Positions 42,384-51,918 of a DNA stretch of 64,000 nucleotides are shown here, piece after piece. The notes below the pieces were generated by a model, which saw only the letters and a list, made by a program, of their open reading frames with translations, was not told the origin of the DNA and did not search any database. Made by a program: the position numbers and the translations under genes. The stretch covers positions 1 through 64,000 of the forward strand of contig CAZNYN010000001.1 of the NCBI GenBank assembly GCA_964577295.1. The letters are read 5' to 3'. Each line of letters begins with the position of its first letter. Positions within the stretch are counted from its first letter, which is position 1. The DNA is from CAZNYN01 sp964577295. Its GTDB lineage: Bacteria > Synergistota > Synergistia > Synergistales > Synergistaceae.

Positions 42384-42427
42384 GCCGGTTTTGCGGATGA
42401 TACTCATTACTTCTGCGCAAAACCGGC
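42384..42427 (-). terminator. Hairpin between tdh and kbl
   Basis: A perfect 12-bp stem GCCGGTTTTGCG (42384-42395) / CGCAAAACCGGC (42416-42427), with ATTTTTTATATTT on the minus side. It would end or attenuate the tdh transcript before kbl. Confidence 0.72.
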
Positions 42428-42433
42428 CTGTTT

Positions 42434-43477
42434 TTACAAATTCTGCCAGTCTAAAACTACCTTGCCCGACTGACCAGTATTCATGGCTTTGAATCCCTCT
42501 TCAAAGTCGCGGACATCAAAGCGGTGTGTGATGACCTGACTTATATCCAGCCCGCTCTGAAGCATTGTTGTCATCTTATACCATGTTTCGTACATCTCAC
42601 GGCCATAGACGCCCTTTATGGTCAGTCCGTGGAATATAACTTTATCCCAGTCAATCACAGTGCCGGGCTTCACAAGTCCAAGAAGAGCTATTTTTCCGCT
42701 GTTGTGCATTACGTCCACCATTCCGGCGAAAGCCTGGGGGCTGCCCGACATCTCAAGACCCACGTCGAAGCCCTCTTTCATGTTGAGCTCCTTCATAACG
42801 TCTCTCAGATTTTCCTTCGTAGCGTTTACCACTCTGGTAGCGCCCATTTTCTTCGCAAGGTCGAGTCTGTACTCGTTCAGGTCGCTTACTACGACATTGC
42901 GGGCTCCTACATGCCTGCATATAGCGGCAGCCATCATGCCTATAGGGCCTGCTCCGGTGATGAGAACGTCCTCTCCTATGAGGTCAAACTGCAGAGCTGT
43001 GTGAGTGGCGTTTCCGAGCGGGTCGAAGCAGGATATTATGTCATCGGAAATATCGGGGGCGCAGCGCCATACGTTTGTGGTCGGGATGGAGAGATACTGG
43101 GCAAAAGCTCCGTCTCTGTTTACTCCGACTCCTATTGTATTGGGGCAGTAGTGTCTGCGTCCGGCCAAACAGTTGCGGCAGACTCCGCATACGATATGCC
43201 CTTCGCCAGATACTCTTTCTCCTATCTGCCATCCCTTTACCTGACTGCCGAGTTCAACGATTTCGCCGACATATTCGTGTCCTATCGTCATAGGTGTCTT
43301 AATCGTTTTCTGAGACCACTCGTCCCAGTTGTATATGTGTAAATCCGTACCGCAGATAGATGTCTTTTTTATCTTTATAAGAACATCATTTGGGCCTACT
43401 TCCGGAACATCGACTTCGCGCATCCATAGGCCGACTTCGGGTTTTTCTTTAACAAGAGCGATCATTTTCTTTGACAA
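42434..43477 (-). CDS. tdh: L-threonine 3-dehydrogenase
   Basis: 347 residues by the TTG at 43477, which sits 6-7 bases after GAGGTG; the internal ATG at 43465 is the alternative. Zinc-dependent MDR enzyme: [16 protein letters not shown] and GHEYVGEI (catalytic zinc), [15 protein letters not shown] (structural zinc), [18 protein letters not shown] (NAD). It oxidises threonine to 2-amino-3-ketobutyrate for Kbl. Confidence 0.94.
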   Translation of the reverse strand: MSKKMIALVKEKPEVGLWMREVDVPEVGPNDVLIKIKKTSICGTDLHIYNWDEWSQKTIKTPMTIGHEYVGEIVELGSQVKGWQIGERVSGEGHIVCGVCRNCLAGRRHYCPNTIGVGVNRDGAFAQYLSIPTTNVWRCAPDISDDIISCFDPLGNATHTALQFDLIGEDVLITGAGPIGMMAAAICRHVGARNVVVSDLNEYRLDLAKKMGATRVVNATKENLRDVMKELNMKEGFDVGLEMSGSPQAFAGMVDVMHNSGKIALLGLVKPGTVIDWDKVIFHGLTIKGVYGREMYETWYKMTTMLQSGLDISQVITHRFDVRDFEEGFKAMNTGQSGKVVLDWQNL

Positions 43478-43542
43478 GAGTATCACCTCGTAGAAGGATT
43501 TATATTCAGATAACTTTTTATATTATATACTTAATCTAAAAA

Positions 43543-43564
43543 AACAGCAGATAATATTGCTGTT
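43543..43564 (-). terminator. Terminator after the winged-helix ferredoxin gene
   Basis: AACAGCA (43543-43549) / TGCTGTT (43558-43564), followed on the minus strand by a run of seven or more T. Confidence 0.65.
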
Positions 43565-43612
43565 CTTGATAACGGATGTTGAAGCAAAAGTACCGTCGGC
43601 AGAAATGCTATT

Positions 43613-44884
43613 TTATTTTGCCCCTGATGCCCGTGAGATCATTTCTTCTATATACCGCGATTTAAGCTGTTTCTGAGCAAAAGATTTCTGCATTCCTGGA
43701 AGTTTGAGAATAGCTCCCAAAACTCCGCCCAAAAGCCTGTGGCTGAATAGGACTTTGTTGTCAAATATCAGTTCCTGCAGTTTTCCCCGTTCTGTTGCCA
43801 TTGCTATAATTCTGTGTGTTGTGTCAAGCGGAGTAATCATTCTGTTTGGACGCGGTTCGAGAAGCAGAGATTTTGAGGGGCAGTTCCTTATACAGACACC
43901 GCAGCCTATACACTTGTCAGGAACAACCGAGGCCTTGCGCTCTCTCCCTTCTCCTGTCATCTCAATAGCGTTTACGGGACATATTTTCTCGCACTTTCCG
44001 CATCCTATACATTTTTCTTTAACAACTTTTGCTATAAAGTTCGAACATATTGTCTGTGCCACTCCAAAGCGCCTTATCGCAAGAAGAGCTTCGCAGCAGC
44101 ATGAACAGCAGTTGCAGATAAAATTTACATTTCTGCGCACGTTTTCTCCGAACTGCACAAGGTTGTGTTCATAAGCTTGAGAGAGAAGATCCTTGCATTC
44201 GCTCACGTCAATTTGGCGTGCGTGCCCGTGCTTTATGAGAGTGTGGGCTGTACTGTTGAATGTCATACATATATCCATGGGAGCGTCGCAGACAGTGCCT
44301 GCATGCAGAGCTTTATGACGGCAGTAGCACATGCTGACACCTATGCCGGAGGCTGTCTCTATTACATTTGAGGCTCTCTCGTAGTCGAGAACATGAAGCG
44401 CGTATTCGTCGGAAATCTGGGGTTCCTGGGCAAAAATCCTTCCCATTTGAATATCTCCGCCGCAGACCAAATCGCGCATAAAATCTTCTTCAACTGAGAT
44501 GTATTGATAAAAAAGCTCGCTGAGTGCTTTTTGGTCAATGTCCTCTCTGACTCTCATCAGAGAAAATTCAAAAAAACCAGCCATTGGAGGAGGAACAGCG
44601 TAAACCTGCTCTCCGTTCTGCTCCATGTCGACAAGAATGGCGCGCGATGCCAGTTCATCCAGAACTTTTCTCGCTTCACTCTCCGATATTTTCCAAATTT
44701 CAGCAGCCATAGACGCTTTAAAGGGCTTTATAGGAAGCTGTGCCATAAGCCCTGCTTCCCGCTCTGTCATCAAAATTTTGAGAATATCGAAGAGGAGCTT
44801 GGATGCAGGAGCTCCTTGCGGAAATCTGTTTAATCTCTCTTCAAGTCTGGAATATGGCGAGCCGTGTGTGAGATTGTGTGCCAT
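43613..44884 (-). CDS. Winged-helix protein with ferredoxin domain and extra cysteine clusters
   Basis: 423 residues from ATG 44884 (GGAGGGATTATA upstream). Residues ~30-105 look like a winged helix (LMAQLPIKPFKASMAAEIWKISESEARKVLDELASRAILV). The middle has SMCYCRHKALHAGTVCDAPMDIC and CNCCSCCCEAL, extra cysteines for metal clusters. Residues ~285-345 hold a 2x[4Fe-4S] ferredoxin (CIGCGKCEKICPVNAIEM, CIGCGVCIRNCPSKSL). Related iron-sulfur proteins occur in many anaerobes without a known role. It may be a redox sensor or an electron carrier for an unidentified oxidoreductase. Single gene with its own terminator. Confidence 0.82.
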   Translation of the reverse strand: MAHNLTHGSPYSRLEERLNRFPQGAPASKLLFDILKILMTEREAGLMAQLPIKPFKASMAAEIWKISESEARKVLDELASRAILVDMEQNGEQVYAVPPPMAGFFEFSLMRVREDIDQKALSELFYQYISVEEDFMRDLVCGGDIQMGRIFAQEPQISDEYALHVLDYERASNVIETASGIGVSMCYCRHKALHAGTVCDAPMDICMTFNSTAHTLIKHGHARQIDVSECKDLLSQAYEHNLVQFGENVRRNVNFICNCCSCCCEALLAIRRFGVAQTICSNFIAKVVKEKCIGCGKCEKICPVNAIEMTGEGRERKASVVPDKCIGCGVCIRNCPSKSLLLEPRPNRMITPLDTTHRIIAMATERGKLQELIFDNKVLFSHRLLGGVLGAILKLPGMQKSFAQKQLKSRYIEEMISRASGAK

Positions 44885-45095
44885 TATAATCCCTCCGTAG
44901 ACCACCGTTGATTTGTAATCTCGGGGAAATTAGGCTGTTGTGTAACAATAGTCCGAACCGAATTGCAAATGCGGCGAAATCAATTATTAATCACTTTGTT
45001 AATTATATCGCTTGAATTTATTTCGGCGCAAGGCGGAGTTGTACGTAATTTCTTCCGACTGCTATAATAGTTTAAAAGGTGAAAGAGGTGTTTTT

Positions 45096-45293
45096 ATGGA
45101 CGGACGCAATCGTTCGGATATAGCTTTGGGGCAGACGGTAGACATAGTTTTGAAATGTGACCAGCGTACAGGCAGGCTGACCAGGGGCACAGTTATGAGG
45201 ATATTGACAAAAAGCAGTAATCACCCCCATGGCATAAAGGTAATGCTCACAGACGGGCAAGTCGGCAGAGTGCAGGAAGTTATAACGGAATAA
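45096..45293 (+). CDS. ywbE: YwbE-family (DUF2196) protein
   Basis: 65 residues from ATG 45096 (AGAGGTG upstream). GQTVDIVLKCDQRTGRLTRGTVMRILTKSSNHPHGIKVMLTDGQVGRV matches YwbE over nearly its whole length. A small beta-barrel of unknown function, found widely in Firmicutes and relatives. A TATAAT at 45063-45068 likely serves it. Confidence 0.88.
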   Translation: MDGRNRSDIALGQTVDIVLKCDQRTGRLTRGTVMRILTKSSNHPHGIKVMLTDGQVGRVQEVITE

Positions 45294-45296
45294 ATA

Positions 45297-45328
45297 AGCC
45301 CCATCCGCAAATTTAAGCGAATGGGGCT
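45297..45328. terminator. Bidirectional terminator after ywbE
   Basis: AGCCCCATCCGC (45297-45308) / GCGAATGGGGCT (45317-45328), one mismatch, between convergent genes. Confidence 0.65.
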
Positions 45329-45353
45329 CTGTTTCATCATACTTAAAAGCCGC

Positions 45354-46385
45354 CTACAGATCCAGCTTCATTTCGCCCTCTTTTATAAGTCCCATGTGCC
45401 TCATTGTCTCCGCTATTACCAGTGTGAGAACGGCAGGGAGTAAAAAGTGCATTATAACTATCTGCAGCAAAACAGCGGGAGAGCTTCCCATTGCGTCTAT
45501 CGTTCCGAACTGGCCTACAAATCCGCTTGTTCCCATGCCTGCACCGCTTGGCACGTTCTCCATTTTAAAGACAAGAGTTGAGACCGGGCCTAAAATGAAA
45601 CTTGCCAAAGTTGGAGGAATCCATATCATCGGGTGGTTTACAATATTGCCCATCTGCAGCATTGATGTTCCTATACCTTGGGACAGAAGCCCCGAAACGC
45701 CGTTTTCCCTGTAGCTCATGACTGCGAAGCCTATCATCTGGGTTGAACAGCCGACACAAGCCGCGCCGGCAGCAAGTCCCGAAAGGTTCAGAGCCACAGC
45801 GATAGCCGCGCTTGAGATAGGCAGAGTGAGAATCATACCCATAAGAGCAGAGACAACCGCACCCATAGGTCCGGGCTGCAGCTCCGTTGCATTCATAATG
45901 AGCACCCCGAGCCCGGTCATCATAGCGCTTACGGAAGGGCCTGCTATTTTTGCGACACCCATTCCGGCTATTACCGTAACGGCAGGAGTGGCTATGACGT
46001 CGATTTTTGTCTCTTTTGATATCATCTTGCCCATCTCCGCTGCCACAACAGCTCCCAAAAACGCTCCGACAGGGCCGCCCCATGTGTTGCCGGCAAAACC
46101 GACAGCCGCACAGGAAAAGACAACCATGGCAGGAGCTCTGAGAGCCTGGGCTATGGCTACGGCAATGGCAGGGCCTACCATAGAGCTTGCGAGACCGCCG
46201 AACTCAACGAGTATGGCTATTCCGGTCTTACTGCCTATTGTTTTCAGTATCAGCCCTGTTATCAGAGAGGCGAAAAGTCCTATCCCCATTGCTCCCAGTG
46301 CATCAACGAAGTAGCGCTTAAAGGAAAACTCCACTCCTTTGCGTTCAAGGAAAGAAGCAAAAGTACATTTTTTGCAGCAGCTCAA
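45354..46385 (-). CDS. PTS-EIIC-like integral membrane protein
   Basis: About 343 residues. The start at TTG 46385 is supported by AAGGGG 9 bases upstream; ATG 46406 is the alternative. Eight to ten hydrophobic glycine-rich segments (MGIGLFASLITGLILKTIGS, GFAGNTWGGPVGAFLGAVVAAEMGKM, TAGPMGAVVSALMG-like repeats) match the PTS_EIIC_2 family. No EIIA/EIIB genes are nearby and no phosphorylation domain is attached, so sugar transport by a complete PTS is doubtful. The N-terminal CCKKC is unusual. Confidence 0.78.
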   Translation of the reverse strand: MSCCKKCTFASFLERKGVEFSFKRYFVDALGAMGIGLFASLITGLILKTIGSKTGIAILVEFGGLASSMVGPAIAVAIAQALRAPAMVVFSCAAVGFAGNTWGGPVGAFLGAVVAAEMGKMISKETKIDVIATPAVTVIAGMGVAKIAGPSVSAMMTGLGVLIMNATELQPGPMGAVVSALMGMILTLPISSAAIAVALNLSGLAAGAACVGCSTQMIGFAVMSYRENGVSGLLSQGIGTSMLQMGNIVNHPMIWIPPTLASFILGPVSTLVFKMENVPSGAGMGTSGFVGQFGTIDAMGSSPAVLLQIVIMHFLLPAVLTLVIAETMRHMGLIKEGEMKLDL

Positions 46386-46548
46386 CTGTAAAGACCCCTT
46401 CAGCATATTATTGTCGGTAGGTTTTCACCTAGCAGTGCATTGTAGTCAACTATGCGATAAATAACAACCCCCGTGCAATAAACTGTAACTCCTTTAGTTA
46501 ACAGAAAAATCTGAAGTTAGAAAATAAAAATTAGATTAAATATATTAA

Positions 46549-46821
46549 TTAAAGTCCTTCGTCTATTCTGTAGTTTCTGTAGTAAAGCATTAAGTCGCAC
46601 AGCACCAGAGCCGTATTCAAAGTGTAGGGAATAAGCATGTAAATAGGGCCTGAGCCAGTCAGAACTTTAGCTATTCCCGCGGCATAGCCGATAAGAACTA
46701 TAAACATAAAAGAGAGGCTCTTGCCCTTTCTTGTTCGGCTTGTCCACGATTTGTAAATAGATGCGGGCCATGCGGCGGCAAAGCAGAGTAACATTACCGT
46801 TTCGAGAATATTGCTTAACAT
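46549..46821 (-). CDS. SemiSWEET/PQ-loop-like small membrane protein
   Basis: 90 residues, three hydrophobic helices. AAWPASIYKSWTSRTRKGKSLSFMFIVLIGYAAGI carries a P at the PQ-loop position, as in MtN3/SemiSWEET half transporters that dimerise to pass sugars or small solutes. The start lies 3 bases after the stop of the upstream gene at 46825. The 160 bases to the next gene hold no other feature I can support. Confidence 0.72.
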   Translation of the reverse strand: MLSNILETVMLLCFAAAWPASIYKSWTSRTRKGKSLSFMFIVLIGYAAGIAKVLTGSGPIYMLIPYTLNTALVLCDLMLYYRNYRIDEGL

Positions 46822-46824
46822 TTT

Positions 46825-47811
46825 TTATACCAACGTCCTTTGCGCGTAATGTGCGATATCGGGGAGAAGTTCCCAGACAAGCTCCCTTTTATCTTTTAAA
46901 TTTTCTAAAGCTTCAAACGACAGAGTCCAAATCTCACACGGATTGGCATTGGCAATGAGTTCTTCTCCCAGGGCTATAAATTCCTGAGCCAGAGAAACGG
47001 CCTGTTTTTCACTTTCTACCGTAAAAATGAGCCAGTTTACACTGTCCTGTTCGAGAGTGTCTCTGTCGACATAACCAGGTATGCACATGCGGCGCAGATA
47101 ATTCAGCCACAGATGGAACTTACCTATAGTCCGAAGGTTGTCAACCGGGTTTTCTTTCGGAAATACGAACAAAAATCTATCCGTATTAATCAGCTTCATG
47201 GTGTCATTGGGGTGCCCCTTGAAGTCTTTATACTGCATGAAGTCGTAGCGGCACAGATATGTGACATCTGTCTTCAAATAATCTGCCTCAGCACCGTTAC
47301 ATGCCAGCCATTCTCCGATTATTTCGGGTGTTGTTGTATATACGTTCCGTTCATCGGTCAGAACAGCGTGGAAGTCATCCGCGAGTTTTTTGTACAAGTC
47401 GTCGGAGGTGTAAGTCCATTCAAAACCGCTGCTGTCCATGCGGACAATATCATCATCATTGATTTTGGGCACGAAGGGGAGATTTACGGCAGTCTTGATA
47501 TCTTTGATGCCCCAGCGCTGACTGTGAGATATGTCAAGCAACAGTGCAAGCTTTGTCCTCATGGCGCAAAGTTTACTTTCGTCTTTGCAGGGAGGTGCAG
47601 ATGGAACACCTTCGATAAAATACTCGGCTTTGAGAGTGTTAAATTTATCGACACCTTTGGGGGTAAGGGAATATACCCCGTCTTCAAAATGAAGATACCC
47701 CTCCGCGGAAAGTTCGCTCAACGCGGAAGGGTCCTCTCCGATAAGCGAAAAGAGCTCTTCCGTCCAGCAGGGGTTTTGAGAATCAAACATGGTAATGGCA
47801 ATCTCTTTCAT
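46825..47811 (-). CDS. Uncharacterised protein
   Basis: 328 residues. I do not recognise the family. The first ~70 residues look like a winged helix (EELFSLIGEDPSALSELSAEGYLHFEDGVYSLTPKGVDKFNTL), so it may begin with a DNA-binding-like module. The rest is soluble with aromatic motifs (WGIKDIKTAVNLPFVPKINDDDI, VTYLCRYDFMQYKDFKGHPNDTMKLINTDRFLFVFPK). No signal peptide or membrane segment. It is co-directional with the small membrane protein just downstream (3-base gap). Confidence 0.75.
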   Translation of the reverse strand: MKEIAITMFDSQNPCWTEELFSLIGEDPSALSELSAEGYLHFEDGVYSLTPKGVDKFNTLKAEYFIEGVPSAPPCKDESKLCAMRTKLALLLDISHSQRWGIKDIKTAVNLPFVPKINDDDIVRMDSSGFEWTYTSDDLYKKLADDFHAVLTDERNVYTTTPEIIGEWLACNGAEADYLKTDVTYLCRYDFMQYKDFKGHPNDTMKLINTDRFLFVFPKENPVDNLRTIGKFHLWLNYLRRMCIPGYVDRDTLEQDSVNWLIFTVESEKQAVSLAQEFIALGEELIANANPCEIWTLSFEALENLKDKRELVWELLPDIAHYAQRTLV

Positions 47812-47948
47812 ACTTCTGCCTCCTCCCGTGAATCAAAGATATGCGGCACGCAGGCCTGTACAAAAATAATTATACACACTAACACAACTATGTGATAATA
47901 TTCCGCAAAAATTACGGAAAAATCTTCCGCGCAAGTATTGTTTAAAAC

Positions 47949-47977
47949 TTGACAGACTTAGCATGTGATGCTATTAT
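47949..47977 (+). promoter_or_regulatory. Promoter of tRNA-Gly
   Basis: TTGACA (47949-47954), 17 bases, TATTAT (47972-47977), with the tRNA beginning 15 bases later. Confidence 0.7.
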
Positions 47978-47991
47978 TTCTTGCGTTGCTT

Positions 47992-48067
47992 GCGGAAATA
48001 GCTCAGCTGGTAGAGCGATGGCCTTCCAAGCCGTAGGTCGCGGGTTCGAGTCCCGTTTTCCGCTCCA
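47992..48067 (+). tRNA. tRNA-Gly (TCC)
   Basis: Acceptor GCGGAAA / TTTCCGC, discriminator T and encoded CCA. Anticodon stem ATGGC/GCCGT with loop CTTCCAA gives TCC. T arm GCGGGTTCGAGTCCCGT. The discriminator U is normal for tRNA-Gly. Confidence 0.96.
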
Positions 48068-48075
48068 GATTATTA

Positions 48076-48106
48076 AAGGGTTCACGCACTTGCGTGAGCC
48101 CTTTTT
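48076..48106 (+). terminator. Terminator after tRNA-Gly
   Basis: AAGGGTTCACGCA (48076-48088) / TGCGTGAGCCCTT (48091-48103), one G-T pair, then TTTT. Confidence 0.8.
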
Positions 48107-48146
48107 TGCTAACAATTAAAAATTTTCCTTGCAGTGGTGATAGCTT

Positions 48147-49193
48147 ATGAATTCAAACATAGCTCTGCTCAAAAAATTCAAATCAGCCGGAGAACGCCAA
48201 GGATGGTGGAATGCCCCTGGAATAGTCACCGCTCTTTCGGGCGGCGGCGACTCCGTAGCTCTGCTTTGGCTTCTTAAAACTTTCTATAAAGGCAAAATAG
48301 TCGCAGCACATCTTGACCACTGCACAAGAGAAGGCGTTTCTCACGAAGATGCCGCGTTTTCAAAAAAATTGTGCGCCGAGTGGGGAATAAAATGCTCCGT
48401 CAAAGTGGTCGATGTTCACGCCCGAAGAATCAACGGAGAATCCTTTGAGATGGCGGGCAGAAGAGAAAGGTACACTCACTTTGAGGAGACGGCGGAACGG
48501 GAAGGACTGCACTTTATTGCTGTAGGACACTCAGCCGACGACTTAATCGAGACACAGCTCATGAACCTCTTCAGGGGAACGGGACTGACCGGGTTAAGAG
48601 GAATTCCCGAAGTTAGGGGAAATATAGTGCGCCCGATAATAGACTTCAGACGAACAGAGCTGAGGGATATGCTCCGTTCAAACGGTGTAGACTGGAAAGA
48701 AGATGCCAGCAACAGCGATACCATATATACGAGAAACAGAGTAAGAGAAGAACTCATACCTTGGATACGCGAGAATCTCAATGCAAATTTCGAAGTCTCT
48801 ATGCTTGGGCTTGCTCATCAGATTGACAGAGAACTTTCGGAACGTTCCGCCGCGGCCTCATCCGCCATAGAGTCTGTTTCGTTCCGTATGCCCCCATCCC
48901 TGGCGGCATGGCACGTAAAAACGCTGGACAAAGTAAGCGACACGCTTCTTGCCGATATGGTAAGGCTTCAGGGCGAGATGCTGCAGCTGCCGACACTTTC
49001 GCGCCCAAGAACTCTAAACCTGCTCTCTCTTATAAGAAAAGGAGGCTCATGGCGCTTTCAGTGGGCATCCGACATTGAGGTCTGCTATTCGCTAAGAGGC
49101 ATGGGGTGGCTTAAGAGATCGGATATAGAAAAAAGTATCGTAAAAAATAGGCAAAATAACGAAAAAGAGTTACTGCCTTGGTGGGTCAGATAG
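48147..49193 (+). CDS. tilS: tRNA(Ile)-lysidine synthetase
   Basis: 348 residues. PP-loop SGGGDS (31-36), HLDHCTREGVSHEDAAF, GHSADDLIETQLMNLFRGTGLTGLRGI and the RNRVREELIPW helix are TilS hallmarks. It converts C34 of tRNA-Ile(CAU) to lysidine. The C-terminal region is short, as in smaller TilS forms. First of the tilS-hpt-ftsH cluster, the order also known from Bacillus. Confidence 0.94.
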   Translation: MNSNIALLKKFKSAGERQGWWNAPGIVTALSGGGDSVALLWLLKTFYKGKIVAAHLDHCTREGVSHEDAAFSKKLCAEWGIKCSVKVVDVHARRINGESFEMAGRRERYTHFEETAEREGLHFIAVGHSADDLIETQLMNLFRGTGLTGLRGIPEVRGNIVRPIIDFRRTELRDMLRSNGVDWKEDASNSDTIYTRNRVREELIPWIRENLNANFEVSMLGLAHQIDRELSERSAAASSAIESVSFRMPPSLAAWHVKTLDKVSDTLLADMVRLQGEMLQLPTLSRPRTLNLLSLIRKGGSWRFQWASDIEVCYSLRGMGWLKRSDIEKSIVKNRQNNEKELLPWWVR

Positions 49194-49257
49194 CCATAAA
49201 TATGTTATTATGGCTAATGCTTATGAATATATAAATCAGGTTTTGGGAGTGGGGACG

Positions 49258-49794
49258 ATGGAATATAAAATTGGCAAAGTTCTGATATCAAAATCAGAAC
49301 TGGACAGTAAGATAAAAGAGCTTGCCGCAAGAATCCGCGAAAAATATACCGGTAAAAAGTTAATCTGTGTATGCGTTCTCAAGGGAGCTGTCGTTTTTCT
49401 GGCGGACCTTATCAGGGAAATTGGTCCCGATGTTGATGTTCAGATAGATTTTCTTGCGATATCTTCATACGGCGCATCTACAAAGAGCAGCGGAGTTGTT
49501 CAGATACAAAAAGATTTGAGCTGCGATATCCACGGACAGCATGTAATGATAGTGGAAGACATATTGGATACCGGACTCTCTCTTACTTACATAAAAAAAC
49601 TTATGTCCGAGAGAAATCCTGAAAGCCTTGAAATATGTGTGCTCCTCGACAAGACGGAAAGGCGTCTCCAGGAAGTCGATGTCGAATATACGGGATTTGA
49701 AATACCGGATGCCTTTGTAATAGGATACGGGCTTGATTATGCGGGGAAATACCGTCACTTGCCGGCTATATACGTAGCAGAGCCGGCAGAATAG
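49258..49794 (+). CDS. hpt: Hypoxanthine phosphoribosyltransferase
   Basis: 178 residues from ATG 49258 (GGGAGTGGGG upstream; TTG/ATG codons earlier overlap tilS). CVLKGAVVFLADLIREI, the hood loop SSYGASTKSSGVV and the PRPP motif VMIVEDILDTGLSL are typical. Salvages hypoxanthine (and guanine) to IMP/GMP. Confidence 0.94.
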   Translation: MEYKIGKVLISKSELDSKIKELAARIREKYTGKKLICVCVLKGAVVFLADLIREIGPDVDVQIDFLAISSYGASTKSSGVVQIQKDLSCDIHGQHVMIVEDILDTGLSLTYIKKLMSERNPESLEICVLLDKTERRLQEVDVEYTGFEIPDAFVIGYGLDYAGKYRHLPAIYVAEPAE

Positions 49795-49839
49795 CGTGTC
49801 AAAATATAATAGCTTCCACGAAAGAGAGGATAACCGGGT

Positions 49840-51816
49840 TTGAATAAAATATCAAAAAATGTAGGTATGTACATTGTACTTATTGTGCTTGTAGTCAGCC
49901 TCGTCAATGTCTTTCTGACACCTGACAGCAAAAGTCAAAAAGACGCAAAAGTACTGCCTTACAGCGAATTCTTGTCAGAGGTCAATGCGGGCAATGTGGT
50001 CAAGGTTGAAATAGAGCACGAACAGCTTAAAGGAAAGCTCAAATCAGGAGCGGAGTTCACGACATATATTCTCGATGCGGCCACTCTCCCATCTGTAATT
50101 GCGGAAAAGGGTGTCGAGGTGGAGGTAGTTCCTCCCCCGAAAAATTCATGGCTTACGGCACTTTTGACATCACTGCTTCCTACCCTGCTTCTTATAGGAG
50201 TGTGGATTTACTTTATCTACAACATGCAGGGCGGCGGCAACAAGGTCATGGGGTTTGCCAAGAGCAAAGCAAAAATGTTCATCGACAACAGGCCTAAAGT
50301 CACTTTCGGCGATGTTGCCGGATGCGACGAGGCAAAAGAAGAACTTGAAGAGGTTGTCCAGTTCCTTAAAGCCCCGGAAAAGTTCACAAAACTCGGAGCA
50401 AAAGTACCGCGCGGTGTTCTGCTTTTGGGAGCGCCGGGTACTGGAAAGACGCTGCTTTCCAGAGCTGTGGCGGGAGAGGCGGATGTTCCGTTTTTCAGCA
50501 TAAGCGGTTCCGATTTTGTCGAAATGTTTGTCGGTGTAGGTGCAGCCCGTGTCAGAGACCTTTTTGAACAGGCACGCAAATATCAGCCCTGCATAATATT
50601 CATAGACGAAATCGACGCAGTCGGACGTCACCGCGGAGCCGGACTCGGCGGCGGACATGACGAAAGAGAGCAGACATTGAACCAGCTCCTCGTCGAAATG
50701 GACGGATTTGAGGCCGGAGCGGGAATCATTCTCATCGCGGCTACAAACAGACCCGACATACTCGACCCCGCGCTTCTGCGCCCGGGACGCTTTGACAGGC
50801 AGGTTGTCGTAGACCGCCCCGACGTTATGGGCAGGAGAGACATACTCAAAGTACATTTGAAAGAAAAGAAAATAGAAAAGGGCGTTGACCTTGACGTAAT
50901 AGCACGCAGAACCCCCGGTTTTGTCGGAGCTGATATTGCAAACCTTGTCAACGAAGCGGCACTTCTCGCCGCCCGCAGAGGAAAAGAAAAACTCGGAATG
51001 CCCGAATTTGAAGAAGCCATAGACAGAGTAATGGCTGGTCCCGAGAGAAAAAGCCGCATAATAAGCCCCAAGGAGCGCGAAATAATAGCCTACCACGAGG
51101 CGGGACACGCTCTTGTAGCAAGCAAGCTTGACGGAAGCGATCCCGTACACAAAATATCGATAATTCCGAGAGGGCACATGGCTCTGGGCTACACGCTACA
51201 GCTTCCCGAAGAGGACAGATTCCTCATATCCAGACAGGAACTCGCCGATAAGATAACAATCCTTTTGGCGGGACGCACAGCCGAATCCATAAAGTTCGGG
51301 GATGTTACGACAGGAGCTTCAAACGACCTCGAAAGAGCAACACAGACAGCACGCCAGATGGTCACTCAGTTTGGAATGAGTGACAGGCTTGGGCTTGTCA
51401 CTCTCGGGAGGAAGCAGCATGAAGTATTCCTCGGAAGAGATATTGTCGAAGACAGAAACTACAGCGATGAAATAGCGTACGCCATCGACCAGGAAGTCCG
51501 CAGTATAATTGACGACAGTCTCGAAGCTGCCAAGAATATACTCACCGAGCACAGAGAGCGCCTCGAAGAGATAACGCGCCTGCTTCTTGAGAAAGAAGTG
51601 CTCGAGGGCGACGAGCTGGACGAACTCTTAGGCTATCCCAAAAAAGAGAGACCGGAGATGCCTTTGGATGAAGAGGAAGAACCTTCGGAATTGGCAGAAA
51701 GCGAAAAAGAATCCGATATTTCCGAAAATGCAGATGATGAGGACAACTCTTCCGACGAATCTGAGGAAGAAGATGTTGTCTCTGAAGATGAAGACAAAGA
51801 AGATTCAAGGAGTTAA
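49840..51816 (+). CDS. ftsH: ATP-dependent zinc metalloprotease FtsH
   Basis: 658 residues, starting at TTG 49840. TM1 (10-27), periplasmic segment, TM2 (~105-127), AAA+ with GAPGTGKT (197-204), IIFIDEIDA and the SRH ([19 protein letters not shown]), then the zinc site HEAGH (419-423). The last ~50 residues are extremely acidic (Glu/Asp/Ser), longer than in most FtsH proteins. Membrane-bound quality-control protease. Third gene of tilS-hpt-ftsH. Confidence 0.96.
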   Translation: MNKISKNVGMYIVLIVLVVSLVNVFLTPDSKSQKDAKVLPYSEFLSEVNAGNVVKVEIEHEQLKGKLKSGAEFTTYILDAATLPSVIAEKGVEVEVVPPPKNSWLTALLTSLLPTLLLIGVWIYFIYNMQGGGNKVMGFAKSKAKMFIDNRPKVTFGDVAGCDEAKEELEEVVQFLKAPEKFTKLGAKVPRGVLLLGAPGTGKTLLSRAVAGEADVPFFSISGSDFVEMFVGVGAARVRDLFEQARKYQPCIIFIDEIDAVGRHRGAGLGGGHDEREQTLNQLLVEMDGFEAGAGIILIAATNRPDILDPALLRPGRFDRQVVVDRPDVMGRRDILKVHLKEKKIEKGVDLDVIARRTPGFVGADIANLVNEAALLAARRGKEKLGMPEFEEAIDRVMAGPERKSRIISPKEREIIAYHEAGHALVASKLDGSDPVHKISIIPRGHMALGYTLQLPEEDRFLISRQELADKITILLAGRTAESIKFGDVTTGASNDLERATQTARQMVTQFGMSDRLGLVTLGRKQHEVFLGRDIVEDRNYSDEIAYAIDQEVRSIIDDSLEAAKNILTEHRERLEEITRLLLEKEVLEGDELDELLGYPKKERPEMPLDEEEEPSELAESEKESDISENADDEDNSSDESEEEDVVSEDEDKEDSRS

Positions 51817-51870
51817 TGTAAGTATAATCTCCGGTGTAGATTAAAACAGTTTTTGATATAATTTCTAGGG

Positions 51871-51898
51871 ACGCTCGGGATATTCCCGGGCGTTTTTA
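51871..51898 (+). terminator. Terminator between ftsH and uvrB (or uvrB leader hairpin)
   Basis: ACGCTCGGG (51871-51879) / CCCGGGCGT (51885-51893), then TTTTT. An extended -10 (TGATATAAT, 51854-51862) lies just upstream, so the same hairpin could also sit at the 5' end of the uvrB mRNA. Confidence 0.6.
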
Positions 51899-51918
51899 GA
51901 TATTTAGGTGGTGTTAAA

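Noticed and set aside
50170..51177. A 335-codon antisense ORF inside ftsH
   Set aside because: Shadow of the ftsH frame; Ser/Cys-rich nonsense composition.
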